Below are positions 1-10,344 of a DNA stretch of 64,000 nt, piece by piece. The position numbers and the translations under genes are program-made. Source of the DNA: Streptomyces sp. 11x1 (lineage in GTDB: Bacteria > Actinomycetota > Actinomycetes > Streptomycetales > Streptomycetaceae); assembly GCF_032598905.1 (NCBI RefSeq), contig NZ_CP122458.1, positions 1,922,001-1,986,000 on the forward strand, given 5' to 3'. Every line of letters begins with the position of its first letter. Position 1 is the first letter of the stretch. The notes under the pieces are model-generated. The model searched no databases, was not told where the DNA came from, and saw nothing but the letters and a program-made list of their open reading frames with translations.

Positions 1-452
1 CCCTGGCCGCGGATCGCCACGGCGAGCCGGTCGAGCGCGGGAGCGTACGTCCAGGAGGCGAGCAGGACCCCACCCTGGGCGAGGGCGACCAGCGTGCAGA
101 ACCCGGGCTCGCCGCGCACGAACTGCCGGGTGCCGTCCACCGGGTCGACGATCCAGACCGGTGCCTGCCCCTGGAGCGCCTCGTACGACGCGGGGTTGGC
201 GTGCACCGCCTCCTCGCCCACCACGACCGATCCGGGCAGCAGCGCAGGGAGCGCCTCCGTGAGGTACGCCTCGGCTTTGCGGTCGGCGTCGGTCACCAGG
301 TCGTGCGGGCCGCTCTTCTGGTCGACCTCGTGCGCGGCGAGCTGCCGGAAGCGCGGCATGATCTCCGTGGCGGCGGCCTTGCGGATCGCTTCCTCGACGT
401 CCGAGGCGTGTCGGGCGAGAAACTCGTCGATGGTTTCGTTGTCTTCGATCAT
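1..452 (-). CDS. Inositol monophosphatase family protein, partial
   Basis: The first 150 residues are visible; the 3' end runs off the left edge. The visible part carries the Mg-dependent sugar phosphatase signature: a GEEAV element near residue 80, then WIVDPVDGTRQF, which matches the family WIxDPxDGT metal-binding and phosphate-binding loop. Members hydrolyse inositol-1-phosphate, histidinol phosphate or fructose-1,6-bisphosphate, and the specific substrate cannot be read from this part. The ATG at 452 is preceded by a GGAGA ribosome site. An upstream ATG in the same stretch runs into a stop after two codons and was rejected. The gene is followed upstream by an oppositely spaced GGT gene on the same strand. 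Confidence 0.85.
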   Translation of the reverse strand, partial: MIEDNETIDEFLARHASDVEEAIRKAAATEIMPRFRQLAAHEVDQKSGPHDLVTDADRKAEAYLTEALPALLPGSVVVGEEAVHANPASYEALQGQAPVWIVDPVDGTRQFVRGEPGFCTLVALAQGGVLLASWTYAPALDRLAVAIRGQ

Positions 453-570
453 GTCTCCATGACAGCACGCGGCACTGACAATCCCCACCCGTTCGGGGCA
501 TTCAGCATGGAATCGCCGTGAATTCCCGGTGCCGGCCGGAGCCCCCGGAAGCGGGAGGAGGCGCCCCGGC

Positions 571-2433
571 TCAGCGCCCGACCGCGTATCCCTGCATGCC
601 GCGCGGGTTCGCCGCCGCCGACAGCACCCCGGTCTCCGGGTCGCGTGCCACCGCGCACAGCCGGCCCTCGGACCAGGCCTCGCCGACGACGACGTCATGG
701 CCGCGCCGGCGCAGTTCCTCGACGACCGCCGGGGGCGTCCGGGACTCGACGGTGACGCTGCCGGGGCGCATGCCGCGCGGGTAGAACGAGCCGGGGAAGC
801 TGTCGTTGTGCCAGTTCGGGGCGTCGATCGCGCCCTGGAGGTCGAGGCCGCCGCGCACGTGCGGACGGAGGGCGACGGCGAGGAAGAAGTGCAGCTGCCA
901 CTGGTCCTGCTGGTCGCCGCCGGGCGTGCCGAAGGCCATGACGGGCACCCCGTCGCGCAGCGCGAGCGACGGGGTGAGCGTGGTGCGCGGGCGTCGGCCC
1001 GGCGTGAGGGAGTTGGGCAGGCCCTCGTCCAGCCAGGCCATCTGCAGCCGGGTGCCGAGCGGGAAGCCCAGCTCGGGCACCACCGGGTTGGACTGCAGCC
1101 AGCCGCCGCTGGGCGTGGCCGCGACCATGTTGCCCCAACGGTCGACGACATCGAGGTGGCAGGTGTCGCCCCGGGTGCCGCCGTCCGCCGCGACCTCCGG
1201 CTCCCCCGGCACCGGCGACCGGGGGCTCTTGGCCACGGTGGGCTCGCCGACACCCCCGAGCCCGCTTGCGACCGTGGGCTCGCCCACACCCAGCGCGCTG
1301 AAGCCCGGCTCCTCGGTGGCCACCACGCGCGCGTGCGCGCTCAGTCGCGGGGTACGGCCGCCCGGGGCGCCCGGCAGCAGGCCGTACGACGCCGTGTCGC
1401 CGACGAGCGCCCGCCGCGCGGTGTTGTACTCGTCGGACAGCAGCTCGGCGAGCGGCACCGGCGCCGCATCCCCGTACCAGGCCTCCCGGTCCGCCATGGC
1501 GAGCTTGCAGCCCTCGACGAGGAGGTGCACGTACTCGGCGGACCCGTACGGGGGCAGGTCGCGCGGCAGCAGGGCGAGTTGCTGGAGGAGGACCGGGCCC
1601 TGGCTCCAAGGGCCCGCCTTGCACAGGGTCCAGCCGTTCCAGTCGTACGTCGCCGGCGCCTCGTAGGTCGCGGACCAGGCGGCCAGGTCGGCCAGGGTGA
1701 GCGTGCCGGTGTGCCGTTCGCCGCTGGTGTCGAGGGTGGGCCGGCCGGCCTGGCGGACGAGGGCCTCGGCGACGAAGCCGGAGCGCCACACCGCGCGCGC
1801 CGCCTCGATCCGGGCCTCCCGGTCCCCGGCCCCCTCGACCTCCGCGAGCAGCCGCCGCCAGGTCGCGGCCAGGGCGGGGTTGCGGAACAGTTCGCCGGGC
1901 CGGGGCGCCCGCCCGTCCGGCAGGTACACCTCCGCCGACGACAGCCACTCCTTCTCGAAGAGGTCCCGCACGGCCTCGACGGTCGCCCCCACGTTCTCCA
2001 CGGGCGCGTGTCCGTCCTCCGCGTACCCGATGGCGTACTTCAGGACGTCGGCGAGGTCCTTGGTGCCGTGGTCCCGCAGGAGGAGCATCCACGCGTCGAA
2101 GGCGCCCGGCACGGCGGCGGCCAGGGGGCCGGTGCCGGGGACGAGTTCGAGGCCGAGCCCCCGGTAGTGCGCGGCGGTCGCCCCGGCGGGTGCCACGCCC
2201 TGTCCGCACAGCACCCGGACCTCGCCGCCGGCCGGGGCGAGCAGGATGGGCACCTCGCCCGCCGGGCCGTTGAGGTGGGGTTCGACGACGTGCAGGACGA
2301 AGCCCGCCGCCACGGCCGCGTCGAACGCGTTGCCGCCGTCCTCCAGCACGGCCATCGCCGACTGCGAGGCGAGCCAGTGCGTGGAGGACACCATGCCGAA
2401 GGTCCCCTGGAGCGTCGGTCGAGTGGTGAACAC
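571..2433 (-). CDS. Gamma-glutamyltransferase family protein (cytoplasmic type)
   Basis: A 620-residue Ntn-hydrolase of the gamma-glutamyltranspeptidase family, which transfers or hydrolyses gamma-glutamyl groups. The N-terminal part has the GGNAFDAAVAAG substrate-pocket signature. The autoprocessing site and nucleophile threonine are in GDTCHLDVVD, and the glycine loop PSGGW follows, as in the small subunit. There is no signal peptide, unlike the second GGT of this window. The GTG at 2433 was chosen because GAGGAG lies 8 bases before it; an upstream GTG at 2448 would place that ribosome site inside the gene. Just before the cleavage site is a low-complexity linker holding two copies of GVGEPTVA, absent from most relatives. 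Confidence 0.88.
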   Translation of the reverse strand: MFTTRPTLQGTFGMVSSTHWLASQSAMAVLEDGGNAFDAAVAAGFVLHVVEPHLNGPAGEVPILLAPAGGEVRVLCGQGVAPAGATAAHYRGLGLELVPGTGPLAAAVPGAFDAWMLLLRDHGTKDLADVLKYAIGYAEDGHAPVENVGATVEAVRDLFEKEWLSSAEVYLPDGRAPRPGELFRNPALAATWRRLLAEVEGAGDREARIEAARAVWRSGFVAEALVRQAGRPTLDTSGERHTGTLTLADLAAWSATYEAPATYDWNGWTLCKAGPWSQGPVLLQQLALLPRDLPPYGSAEYVHLLVEGCKLAMADREAWYGDAAPVPLAELLSDEYNTARRALVGDTASYGLLPGAPGGRTPRLSAHARVVATEEPGFSALGVGEPTVASGLGGVGEPTVAKSPRSPVPGEPEVAADGGTRGDTCHLDVVDRWGNMVAATPSGGWLQSNPVVPELGFPLGTRLQMAWLDEGLPNSLTPGRRPRTTLTPSLALRDGVPVMAFGTPGGDQQDQWQLHFFLAVALRPHVRGGLDLQGAIDAPNWHNDSFPGSFYPRGMRPGSVTVESRTPPAVVEELRRRGHDVVVGEAWSEGRLCAVARDPETGVLSAAANPRGMQGYAVGR

Positions 2434-2497
2434 GGGCGGACTCCTCACTGCGCGGCGGGCGTTCGGTGATCGTACGCAGCGGGCGGCGCACCGCGGT

Positions 2498-3355
2498 TCA
2501 GCAGTGGCCGCCCTCCAGATCCTCTCCCGGCCTCCGCCCCACGGTCAGCACATGTCCGCTCGCCCCCAGCAGCGACGGCTCCGCCTCGATGCGCCGGGTC
2601 GCCGCCAGTACGGCCTCCCGGCGCTCCGGGTCGTCCAGCCACTCCTCCACCCCGCCCATCAGCCAGGCGACGCCCTCGACGCCGTACTGTCCGTCGGGCG
2701 CGAGGCCGGCCTCGGCGAACTCGCCCGGCACGTCCGCGGGATCGGCGAAGTAGGCGGTGGTGAAGTCGGGGTCGGCCGGCGAGTACCGGTGCCTGCCGTG
2801 ATCCGACACGGCGTCGGTGCGCTCGCGGCGCTCGGGGATGAAGTAGTTCCCCTGCCTGAGGCTGTCGTTGAGGCCGGCGAAGCGGTTGATCGTGGCCGCG
2901 ACCACCACACCGCCGGGCCGCACCGCGCGCCGGGCCTCGGCCAACGCCCGTACCCGGTCGGGCCGTTCGGGCAGGTGGTACAGCGGACCGAGGAGCAGCA
3001 CGACGTCGTGTGCGGCGTCCTCGGCGGGCAGCGCGCGGGCGTCCCCGAGCCGGGCGGTGACCCCGGGCAGCCGCCCGGACCGTTCCACGTGCAGCGGAAC
3101 GGGGTCGACGACCTCGACCCGGTGGCCGTCCCCGGCGAGCCACTCGGCGTGGATCCCCGTACCGCCGCCGACGTCGAGCACGCGCGCGGGCGCCCCGGGC
3201 AGCAGTCGGCGGAGGAGGTCCCTGGTGCGCCAGAACTCCAGCCGACCGGCGCCCTCCCGGAGGCGGGTGAGCTCTCCTCCGCGCTCGTAGTAGGCGAGGA
3301 TCTCCTCGGGCAGGGACGGGAGTCGGGGCTCGGTGTCGTACGGTGACCGGCTCAT
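2498..3355 (-). CDS. Class I SAM-dependent methyltransferase
   Basis: A 285-residue Rossmann-fold methyltransferase. SAM motif I reads VLDVGGGTG near residue 60, an acidic residue in VEVVDP follows as motif II, and LLLGPLYHLPERPDR sits at the motif IV position. The C-terminal part is less conserved, and the substrate is not recognisable. The ATG at 3355 begins MSRSPYDTE; a longer reading to 3391 is possible but lacks a better ribosome site. It lies between a GGT gene and a lipoprotein gene on the same strand, with only 4 bases to the lipoprotein's stop if the longer start is used. Confidence 0.82.
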   Translation of the reverse strand: MSRSPYDTEPRLPSLPEEILAYYERGGELTRLREGAGRLEFWRTRDLLRRLLPGAPARVLDVGGGTGIHAEWLAGDGHRVEVVDPVPLHVERSGRLPGVTARLGDARALPAEDAAHDVVLLLGPLYHLPERPDRVRALAEARRAVRPGGVVVAATINRFAGLNDSLRQGNYFIPERRERTDAVSDHGRHRYSPADPDFTTAYFADPADVPGEFAEAGLAPDGQYGVEGVAWLMGGVEEWLDDPERREAVLAATRRIEAEPSLLGASGHVLTVGRRPGEDLEGGHC

Positions 3356-3395
3356 GGTGCCAGGGTGCTGATCACCGTGGAGTACGCGCAAACGG

Positions 3396-4091
3396 TTAGA
3401 AGTCAGGGGCGAATTTCGTCCAGGCCGTCGCGCCGAGGCGGCCCGTGTTGCCCAGGTCGAGGCCGCCGTCGGGGGTGAGGACCTCCGCGGGGCGGCCGGG
3501 GAGCGGGGCGATGCGCAGGGTTTGGGCGTTCACGGCCGGTGCGTCCGCCTCGGTGACCGTGTTGCGCCAGACCAGTGTGGTCCCGGCGGACTCGCCCGGT
3601 TTCAGGGTGACTTGGTGCGGACCGAGGTCGGGCACGGCTGTGGTGACGTCCTGGGGGCCCTGGAGGACACGTACGCCGTCGTGGGGCTCGCCTTCTGCGT
3701 CGAGCAGCTGGATCGACGGGTAGCCCTTGACGGTGTACGTCTTCTCGCCGCAGTTGGTGAGGGTCACGCCCATCGCCCGCAACCCCATCGCCGCCTCCAC
3801 GAGGCCGGGCAGCATACGCACCCCGGAGCTCGGGCAGCCGGCCGTCGTGCCGGGCGAGGTGTCCCCCGTCGGATCCGCCCCCAACTCGCCCTCAAGCGCC
3901 TCGGAAGGCGCCGGGAGACCCGGTCCACCGGGGGCTTCCGTCCCCGCCGACGAGGCCGCGGCCGTGGGCCCGGCACGGTCCGGGTCACGCTCGCGGTCGA
4001 GTTCCTCGGAGAGTCCGCAGCCGCCGACGGCCAGGGTCAGCGCCACCACCACGAGCGCGCGGGAGGCCGTACGGCCGCGTATCGGGATCAT
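3396..4091 (-). CDS. DUF4232-like lipoprotein
   Basis: A 231-residue exported lipoprotein. The N-terminus has a positively charged start, a hydrophobic stretch (ALVVVALTLAVGG) and a lipobox cysteine at LAVGGC, so it should be anchored on the outer face of the membrane. A Ser/Pro/Gly-rich linker to about residue 85 leads into a beta-rich domain with GLRAMGVTLTNCGEKTYTVKGYPSIQLLD, the pattern of the actinobacterial DUF4232 family, including a conserved cysteine pair (Cys in TTAGCPSS and in TNCGEK). No enzymatic function is known for the family. Confidence 0.8.
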   Translation of the reverse strand: MIPIRGRTASRALVVVALTLAVGGCGLSEELDRERDPDRAGPTAAASSAGTEAPGGPGLPAPSEALEGELGADPTGDTSPGTTAGCPSSGVRMLPGLVEAAMGLRAMGVTLTNCGEKTYTVKGYPSIQLLDAEGEPHDGVRVLQGPQDVTTAVPDLGPHQVTLKPGESAGTTLVWRNTVTEADAPAVNAQTLRIAPLPGRPAEVLTPDGGLDLGNTGRLGATAWTKFAPDF

Positions 4092-4283
4092 GGTCCGATC
4101 CTGACACGGACGAGGGCGCGGAGGCCGTGACTCCGCACGGGACGCCGTGACTCCGCACGCGCGGGGACCCTGTCACCGGGTGTGCACGGAGCGAGTTCGC
4201 ACTTTCGTCCCACAGGCAGTCGTGTGACACTGGCGTACCCCATCGCCCGGCGGTACCGCCGCCTCGACCCCGAGAAGTGCGCT

Positions 4284-4955
4284 GTGCGTGATCTCCCTCT
4301 GCCGCTCGCCCTCACCGCGCGACTGATGCCGGTCGCCGTACTCGCCGTCGCGGGCTGGGCGTTGGCGTCCGGTCCGCTGTCCGCGAGCCCGGCCGGGGAG
4401 GACACCGCGCGGGACACGGCGTCGGGCCCCGTCTCGACCGACGAGTCCGCGCCGTCGACGGCGACGGTGACCAAGACGTACGAGAAGGCGCCCTCGCCCT
4501 GCTCCGGCGTCACGGAGAAAACGGTCAAAGCACTTGTTCCCGGCGCGAAGACGGCCGGCAAGGAGATCGCGTCGACCAACGAGTCCGTGCGCCGCACCTG
4601 CTCGTGGAACGCGCTCAAGGGCTTCGACTACCGCTGGCTGGATGTCTCGTACGAAGTCCAGCAGTCGGACGACAAGGCCGAAAGCGCCTACAGGACGCGC
4701 ACCACGGAGAAGAGCGGCGGCGGCGCCGTGCCCGGTCTCGGCGACGAGGCGTACTCCGTGGTGAACCTCACCACGGAGGACAAGCAGCAGACCCGGGAGG
4801 GTGTGGTGTACGTCCGGATGTCCAACGCCCTGGTGGTCGTCACCTACAACGGCAGCGACTTCGAGTCGCGCAAGGCGCCCGGCACGGACGAGATCAACAA
4901 GGGTGCCATCAAGGTTGCGAAGGAGGCGGCGGCCGTGCTGGAGGACTCCCAGTAG
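4284..4955 (+). CDS. Exported DUF3558-like protein
   Basis: A protein of about 223 residues with an N-terminal hydrophobic segment (ARLMPVAVLAVAGWALASG) that acts as signal peptide or anchor. A Thr/Ser-rich linker precedes a domain that begins PCSGVTEKTVKALVPG and contains a second cysteine in RRTCSW, the layout of the DUF3558 family of secreted actinobacterial proteins of unknown role. The start is uncertain. The GTG at 4284 puts the hydrophobic segment near the N-terminus; GTG codons at 4182 and 4224 in the same frame are alternatives. It is divergent from the DUF4232-like lipoprotein gene. Confidence 0.7.
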   Translation: MRDLPLPLALTARLMPVAVLAVAGWALASGPLSASPAGEDTARDTASGPVSTDESAPSTATVTKTYEKAPSPCSGVTEKTVKALVPGAKTAGKEIASTNESVRRTCSWNALKGFDYRWLDVSYEVQQSDDKAESAYRTRTTEKSGGGAVPGLGDEAYSVVNLTTEDKQQTREGVVYVRMSNALVVVTYNGSDFESRKAPGTDEINKGAIKVAKEAAAVLEDSQ

Positions 4956-4997
4956 GGCGTCTCCCCGGCGCCGGCCGCCGCCGCGAGCACGGGCCCG

Positions 4998-6566
<1,569 letters not shown>

Positions 6567-6805
6567 GGGCAGGCCAATCAGGAAGGCGGGACGGGAAGAA
6601 AGGCCGTGCGGAGGCCTTGGGCCCTGCCCTTCCGGGACGGCGGAAGGACAGGAGACAAGGTGTGGGGGGTCTCGGGGGAGGGGCGGGGGGAGGGTGAAGA
6701 AGCAGATCGGAGCGGTTGATTCCGGTTGTCGGGGTGGCCGGATTCTTGCAGTCGGCGGGGCCTTCCGGGAAGCCGGGTCGGCCGGTGACCGCAGGGAAGC
6801 CGGGT

Positions 6806-7825
6806 CTAGCCGTTGACCGCCGGGATGACCGTCGAGCCGTAGGTGTCGATCACCCTCTCCTGCGCGTCGTGCATGTCGTAGACGGCGAACTGGTCCACGC
6901 CGAGGGCCCGCAGCGCGTTCAGCTTCTCGATGTGCATGGCGGGGGTGCCGATGACGCAGAAGCGGTCCACGATCTCGTCGGGCACGAACTGGGTGTCGGG
7001 GTTGTCGGCGCGGCCGTGGTGGGAGTAGTCGTACCCCTCGCGCGCCTTGATGTAGTCCGTCAGCTCCTCCGGTACGGCCGCGGAGTGCTCGCCGTACTTG
7101 GACACCAGGTCGGCGACGTGGTTGCCGACCATCCCGCCGAACCATCGGCACTGTTCGCGGGCATGGGCCAGCGCCTCGGGCGAGTCGTCCTCGGTGACGT
7201 AGGCGGGCGCGGCCACGCAGATCTTCACCTCGGACGGGTCGCGCCCGGCGGCGACGGCCGCGTCCTTGACCGCCTTGACCATGTACTCGGTGAGGTAGAG
7301 GTCGGAGAGCTGGAGGATGAAGCCGTCGGCCTCCTCACCGGTCATCTTCAGGGCCTTGGGGCCGTACGCGGCCATCCAGACCGGAAGTTCGGCGCCCTCC
7401 TTGATCCAGGGGAAGCTGATGACCGTACCGCCGAGGTCGGCCTCTCCCCCGCTGCCCAGCGAGCGGATGACCTTCATCGCCTCGCTGATCCGGGCCAGCG
7501 TGTTGGGCTTGCGGCCCGCGACCCGCATCGCCGAGTCGCCGCGGCCGATGCCGCAGACCGTGCGGTTGCCGAACATGTCGTTGAGGGTGGCGAAGGTCGA
7601 GGCGGTGACCTCCCAGGTGCGGGTGCCCGGGTTGGTGACCATCGGGCCGACCGTCAGTTTCGTGGTGCTGGACAGGATCTGGCTGTAGATCACGAACGGC
7701 TCCTGCCACAGCACGGCGGAGTCGAAGGTCCAGCCGTACGTGAAGCCGTTGTCCTCGGCGCGCTTCATCAGCTCGATGACACGCGAGGCCGGCGGGTCGG
7801 TCTGCAGGACGAGTCCGAAGTCCAT
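6806..7825 (-). CDS. LLM-class flavin/F420-dependent oxidoreductase of the pyrimidine cluster
   Basis: A 339-residue TIM-barrel protein of the bacterial luciferase-like monooxygenase superfamily. The start MDFGLVLQTDPPASR and the segments TVGPMVTNPGTRTWEVTAS, CGIGRGDSAMR and WMAAYGPKALKMTGEEADG fit the subfamily that sits beside hydantoinase/dihydropyrimidinase genes in many bacteria. Family members use FMNH2 or F420. A redox step on the pyrimidine or hydantoin ring is plausible but not shown by the sequence. A strong ribosome site (GGAGTGGAG) precedes the ATG, and only 11 bases separate it from the stop of dihydropyrimidinase, so the two are co-transcribed. Confidence 0.87.
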   Translation of the reverse strand: MDFGLVLQTDPPASRVIELMKRAEDNGFTYGWTFDSAVLWQEPFVIYSQILSSTTKLTVGPMVTNPGTRTWEVTASTFATLNDMFGNRTVCGIGRGDSAMRVAGRKPNTLARISEAMKVIRSLGSGGEADLGGTVISFPWIKEGAELPVWMAAYGPKALKMTGEEADGFILQLSDLYLTEYMVKAVKDAAVAAGRDPSEVKICVAAPAYVTEDDSPEALAHAREQCRWFGGMVGNHVADLVSKYGEHSAAVPEELTDYIKAREGYDYSHHGRADNPDTQFVPDEIVDRFCVIGTPAMHIEKLNALRALGVDQFAVYDMHDAQERVIDTYGSTVIPAVNG

Positions 7826-7836
7826 CTGCTCCACTC

Positions 7837-9240
7837 CTAGTTGAGGTACTGACAGGTGGAGCGGGGGGTGTAGGCGCCGTGCCCGGCGTGCCCGGTGTAC
7901 TCCCGCTCGGTGATGACGAGTTCGCCGCGCGAGAGGACCGTCTCGACCCGGCCGGTGGTGTGCTTGCCCTCGTACGCCGAGTAGTCGACGTTCATGTGGT
8001 GGGTCCGGGCGGACATGACCTGCTCGGCGTGCGGGTCGTAGATGACGATGTCGGCGTCGGCGCCCGGCGCGATGGTGCCCTTCTTCGGGTACATGCCGAA
8101 CATCCGGGCCGGGGTCGCGCAGGCGATCTCGATCCAGCGGCGGCGCGAGATGTGCCCGTCGACGACCGCCTGGTGGAGGAGGTCCATCCGGTTCTCGACG
8201 CCCGGCAGGCCGTTGGGGATCTTGGAGAAGTCGCCGCGGCCGAGTTCCTTCTGCCCGACGAAGCAGAAGGGGCAGTGGTCCGTGGAGACCGCCTGGAGGT
8301 CGTTGGTGCGCAGGCCCTGCCACAGCTTGGCCTGGTGCTCGCGCGGCCGCAGGGGCGTGCTGCACACGTACTTGGAGCCCTCGAAGTCCGGCTCCGCGAG
8401 GTTGTCCGTGGACAGGAACAGATACTGCGGGCAGGTCTCGCCGAAGACGTTGAGCCCCTCGTCCCGTGCGCGGGCCAGCTCGGCGACTGCCTCCATCGCC
8501 GAGACGTGCACGACGTACAGGGGGGCGCCCGCGACCTGGGCGAGCTTGATGGCGCGGTGGGTGGCCTCGGCCTCCAGCAGGGCCTTGCGGACCTCCCCGT
8601 GGTAGCGGGGGTCGGTCTCGCCGCGGGCCAGGGCCTGTTCGACCAGTACGTCGATCGCGATGCCGTTCTCCGCGTGCATCATGATCAGGCCGCCGTTCTC
8701 GGCGGAGCGCTGCATGGCGCGCAGGATCTGGCCGTCGTCGCTGTAGAAGACGCCCGGGTAGGCCATGAACTGCTTGAAGGAAGTGACGCCCTCCTGCACC
8801 AGCAGGTCCATCTCCTTGAGCGTGTCCTGGTTCACGTCCGACACGATCATGTGGAAGCCGTAGTCGATCGCGCAGTTGCCCTCCGCCTTGGCGTGCCAGG
8901 CGTCGAGGCCCTCGCGGAGGGTGTGGCCGACGCTCTGTACGGCGAAGTCGACGATCGTCGTCGTACCGCCCCAGGCGGCGGCGCGGGTGCCGGTCTCGAA
9001 GGTGTCGGAGGCGAAGGTGCCGCCGAAGGGCAACTCCATGTGGGTGTGGGCGTCCACGCCGCCGGGGATCACGTACTTGCCCGTGGCGTCGAGGGTTCGG
9101 TCGGCGGTCCAGGCCTCCGCGGCGGATGTGCCACTTGCCGCCAGAGCGGCGACTCGGCCGTCTTCGATCAGGACGTCGGCATGCAGTTCGTCTGACGCGG
9201 TGATGACGAGACCGCCGCGGATCAGAGTACGGCCGCTCAT
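7837..9240 (-). CDS. hydA: Dihydropyrimidinase / D-hydantoinase
   Basis: A 467-residue cyclic-amide hydrolase that opens 5,6-dihydropyrimidines (or 5-substituted hydantoins) to N-carbamoyl-beta-amino acids. The binuclear metal site is complete by sight: His65 and His67 in GGVDAHTHMELPFGG, Lys156 in TSFKQFMAYPG (carbamylated in the family), His189 in MMHAENG, His245 in YVVHVSAME, and the aspartate in STDHCPF. Length and motif order are normal. It lies between the first beta-ureidopropionase gene and the LLM oxidoreductase gene on the same strand. The product would feed the neighbouring carbamoyl amidohydrolases. Confidence 0.94.
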   Translation of the reverse strand: MSGRTLIRGGLVITASDELHADVLIEDGRVAALAASGTSAAEAWTADRTLDATGKYVIPGGVDAHTHMELPFGGTFASDTFETGTRAAAWGGTTTIVDFAVQSVGHTLREGLDAWHAKAEGNCAIDYGFHMIVSDVNQDTLKEMDLLVQEGVTSFKQFMAYPGVFYSDDGQILRAMQRSAENGGLIMMHAENGIAIDVLVEQALARGETDPRYHGEVRKALLEAEATHRAIKLAQVAGAPLYVVHVSAMEAVAELARARDEGLNVFGETCPQYLFLSTDNLAEPDFEGSKYVCSTPLRPREHQAKLWQGLRTNDLQAVSTDHCPFCFVGQKELGRGDFSKIPNGLPGVENRMDLLHQAVVDGHISRRRWIEIACATPARMFGMYPKKGTIAPGADADIVIYDPHAEQVMSARTHHMNVDYSAYEGKHTTGRVETVLSRGELVITEREYTGHAGHGAYTPRSTCQYLN

Positions 9241-9292
9241 TCGGTCACGCTCCGTTCGGTTGTCGGGAAAGTGCCGGTCGTTCGTGGCTGGT

Positions 9293-9322
9293 CGCGCAGT
9301 TCCCCGCGCCCCTTTGGGGCAC
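9293..9322. repeat. Copy of Streptomyces palindromic intergenic repeat (partial)
   Basis: The stretch CGCGCAGTTCCCCGCGCCCC at 9293-9312 is identical to the left arm of the large inverted repeat at 17434-17550. Here it is followed by its own short hairpin (CCCCTTTGGGG). It lies in the gap between hydA and the first beta-ureidopropionase gene. It is a half copy, not a full palindrome, of a repeat family that appears widely in Streptomyces intergenic regions. Confidence 0.75.
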
Positions 9323-9343
9323 GGGGGTGCTGGACCTCGCTGC

Positions 9344-10186
9344 TTACGGCGCCGTCAGCGGGCCGTACGCGTCCGGTCGGCGGTCGCGGAAGAACTGCCA
9401 GCGGTCGCGGACCTCGCGGAGCTTGGCCAGGTCCAGGTCCCGTACGACGAGTTCGGTCTCCTTGTCGCTCGCGACCTCGCCGACGAACTGGGCCTCGGGG
9501 TCCACGAAGTAGGAGGTGCCGTAGAAGTCGTTGTCGCCGAGTTCCTCGACACCCACCCGGTTGATGGCGCCGATGAAGTACTCGTTGGCGACGGCCGACG
9601 CCGGCTGCTCCAGCTGCCAGAGGTAGCGGGACAGGCCGCGCGAGGTGGCCGAGGGGTTGAAGACGATCTCGGCGCCGCCGAGGCCGAGCGCACGCCAGCC
9701 CTCCGGGAAATGCCGGTCGTAGCAGATGTAGACGCCGATCTTCCCCACGGCGGTGTCGAAGACCGGCCAGCCCGCGTTGCCGGGGCGGAAGTAGAACTTC
9801 TCCCAGAATCCGGGGACTTGAGGGATGTGGTGCTTGCGGTACTTGCCGAGGTACTTGCCGTCCGCGTCGATCACGGCGGCGGTGTTGTAGAGGACCCCCG
9901 GCTGCTCCTCCTCGTACATCGGCAGCACGAGGACCAGGCCGAGTTCCTTGGCGAGCGCCTGGAAGCGCTTGACGATCGGGCCGTCGGGGATCGCTTCCGC
10001 GTACTCGTAGAACGCCTTGTCCTGGACCTGGCAGAAGTAGGGCCCGTAGAACAGCTCCTGGAAGCACATGACCTGCGCGCCCTGGGCCGCCGCGTCGCGG
10101 GCCGCCTGCTCGTGGACCTGGATCATCGACTCCTTGTCGCCGGTCCAGGCCGTCTGGAAGATGGCTGCGCGGATGACTCTGCTCAT
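9344..10186 (-). CDS. Beta-ureidopropionase / N-carbamoyl-beta-alanine amidohydrolase, copy 1
   Basis: A 280-residue nitrilase-superfamily amidohydrolase. The catalytic triad is visible: Glu44 in CFQELFYGPYF, Lys118 in GKYRKHHIPQ and Cys155 in VYICYDRHFPEGWR. The family cleaves N-carbamoyl-beta-alanine, or N-carbamoyl-amino acids, to the amino acid, CO2 and ammonia, which is the step after dihydropyrimidinase. The ATG follows CCGGAGG at good distance. It starts a minus-strand unit running into hydA. Two identical 10-base direct repeats 31 bp apart lie 118-158 bases upstream of the start, and a second paralogue with the same triad lies at 13301-14143. Confidence 0.92.
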   Translation of the reverse strand: MSRVIRAAIFQTAWTGDKESMIQVHEQAARDAAAQGAQVMCFQELFYGPYFCQVQDKAFYEYAEAIPDGPIVKRFQALAKELGLVLVLPMYEEEQPGVLYNTAAVIDADGKYLGKYRKHHIPQVPGFWEKFYFRPGNAGWPVFDTAVGKIGVYICYDRHFPEGWRALGLGGAEIVFNPSATSRGLSRYLWQLEQPASAVANEYFIGAINRVGVEELGDNDFYGTSYFVDPEAQFVGEVASDKETELVVRDLDLAKLREVRDRWQFFRDRRPDAYGPLTAP

Positions 10187-10303
10187 CGGGACCTCCGGTC
10201 ACTCGGTGTGCAGCGAGAGTAGGAAGTCCGCGAAGCCGGTTTGAGTTGCACGGTGTCACGTCTGCGGGCCTTCTCCGTTCCACCGTGTCACCTCTTCGTG
10301 GGC

Positions 10304-10344
10304 GCATGTTTCACCGCTGTTTTCGCAGGTCCCGGCATGTTTCA
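10304..10344 (-). promoter_or_regulatory. Paired direct repeats upstream of beta-ureidopropionase 1 (candidate PucR site)
   Basis: GCATGTTTCA occurs at 10304-10313 and again at 10335-10344, exactly 31 bp apart, with a weaker related TTTTCGCAG between them. The second copy overlaps the stop codon of the PucR-type gene. The beta-ureidopropionase 2 promoter region has another identical pair (CGTTTCGCAC) with the same 31-bp spacing at a similar distance from its start. Binding by the cluster's PucR-type regulator is inference. Confidence 0.45.

Noticed and set aside
529..2469. Long + strand reading frame opposite the first GGT gene
   Set aside because: It is rich in Arg/Gly/His without any domain, typical of the shadow frame in high-GC DNA. 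The minus-strand GGT has catalytic motifs and a ribosome site.
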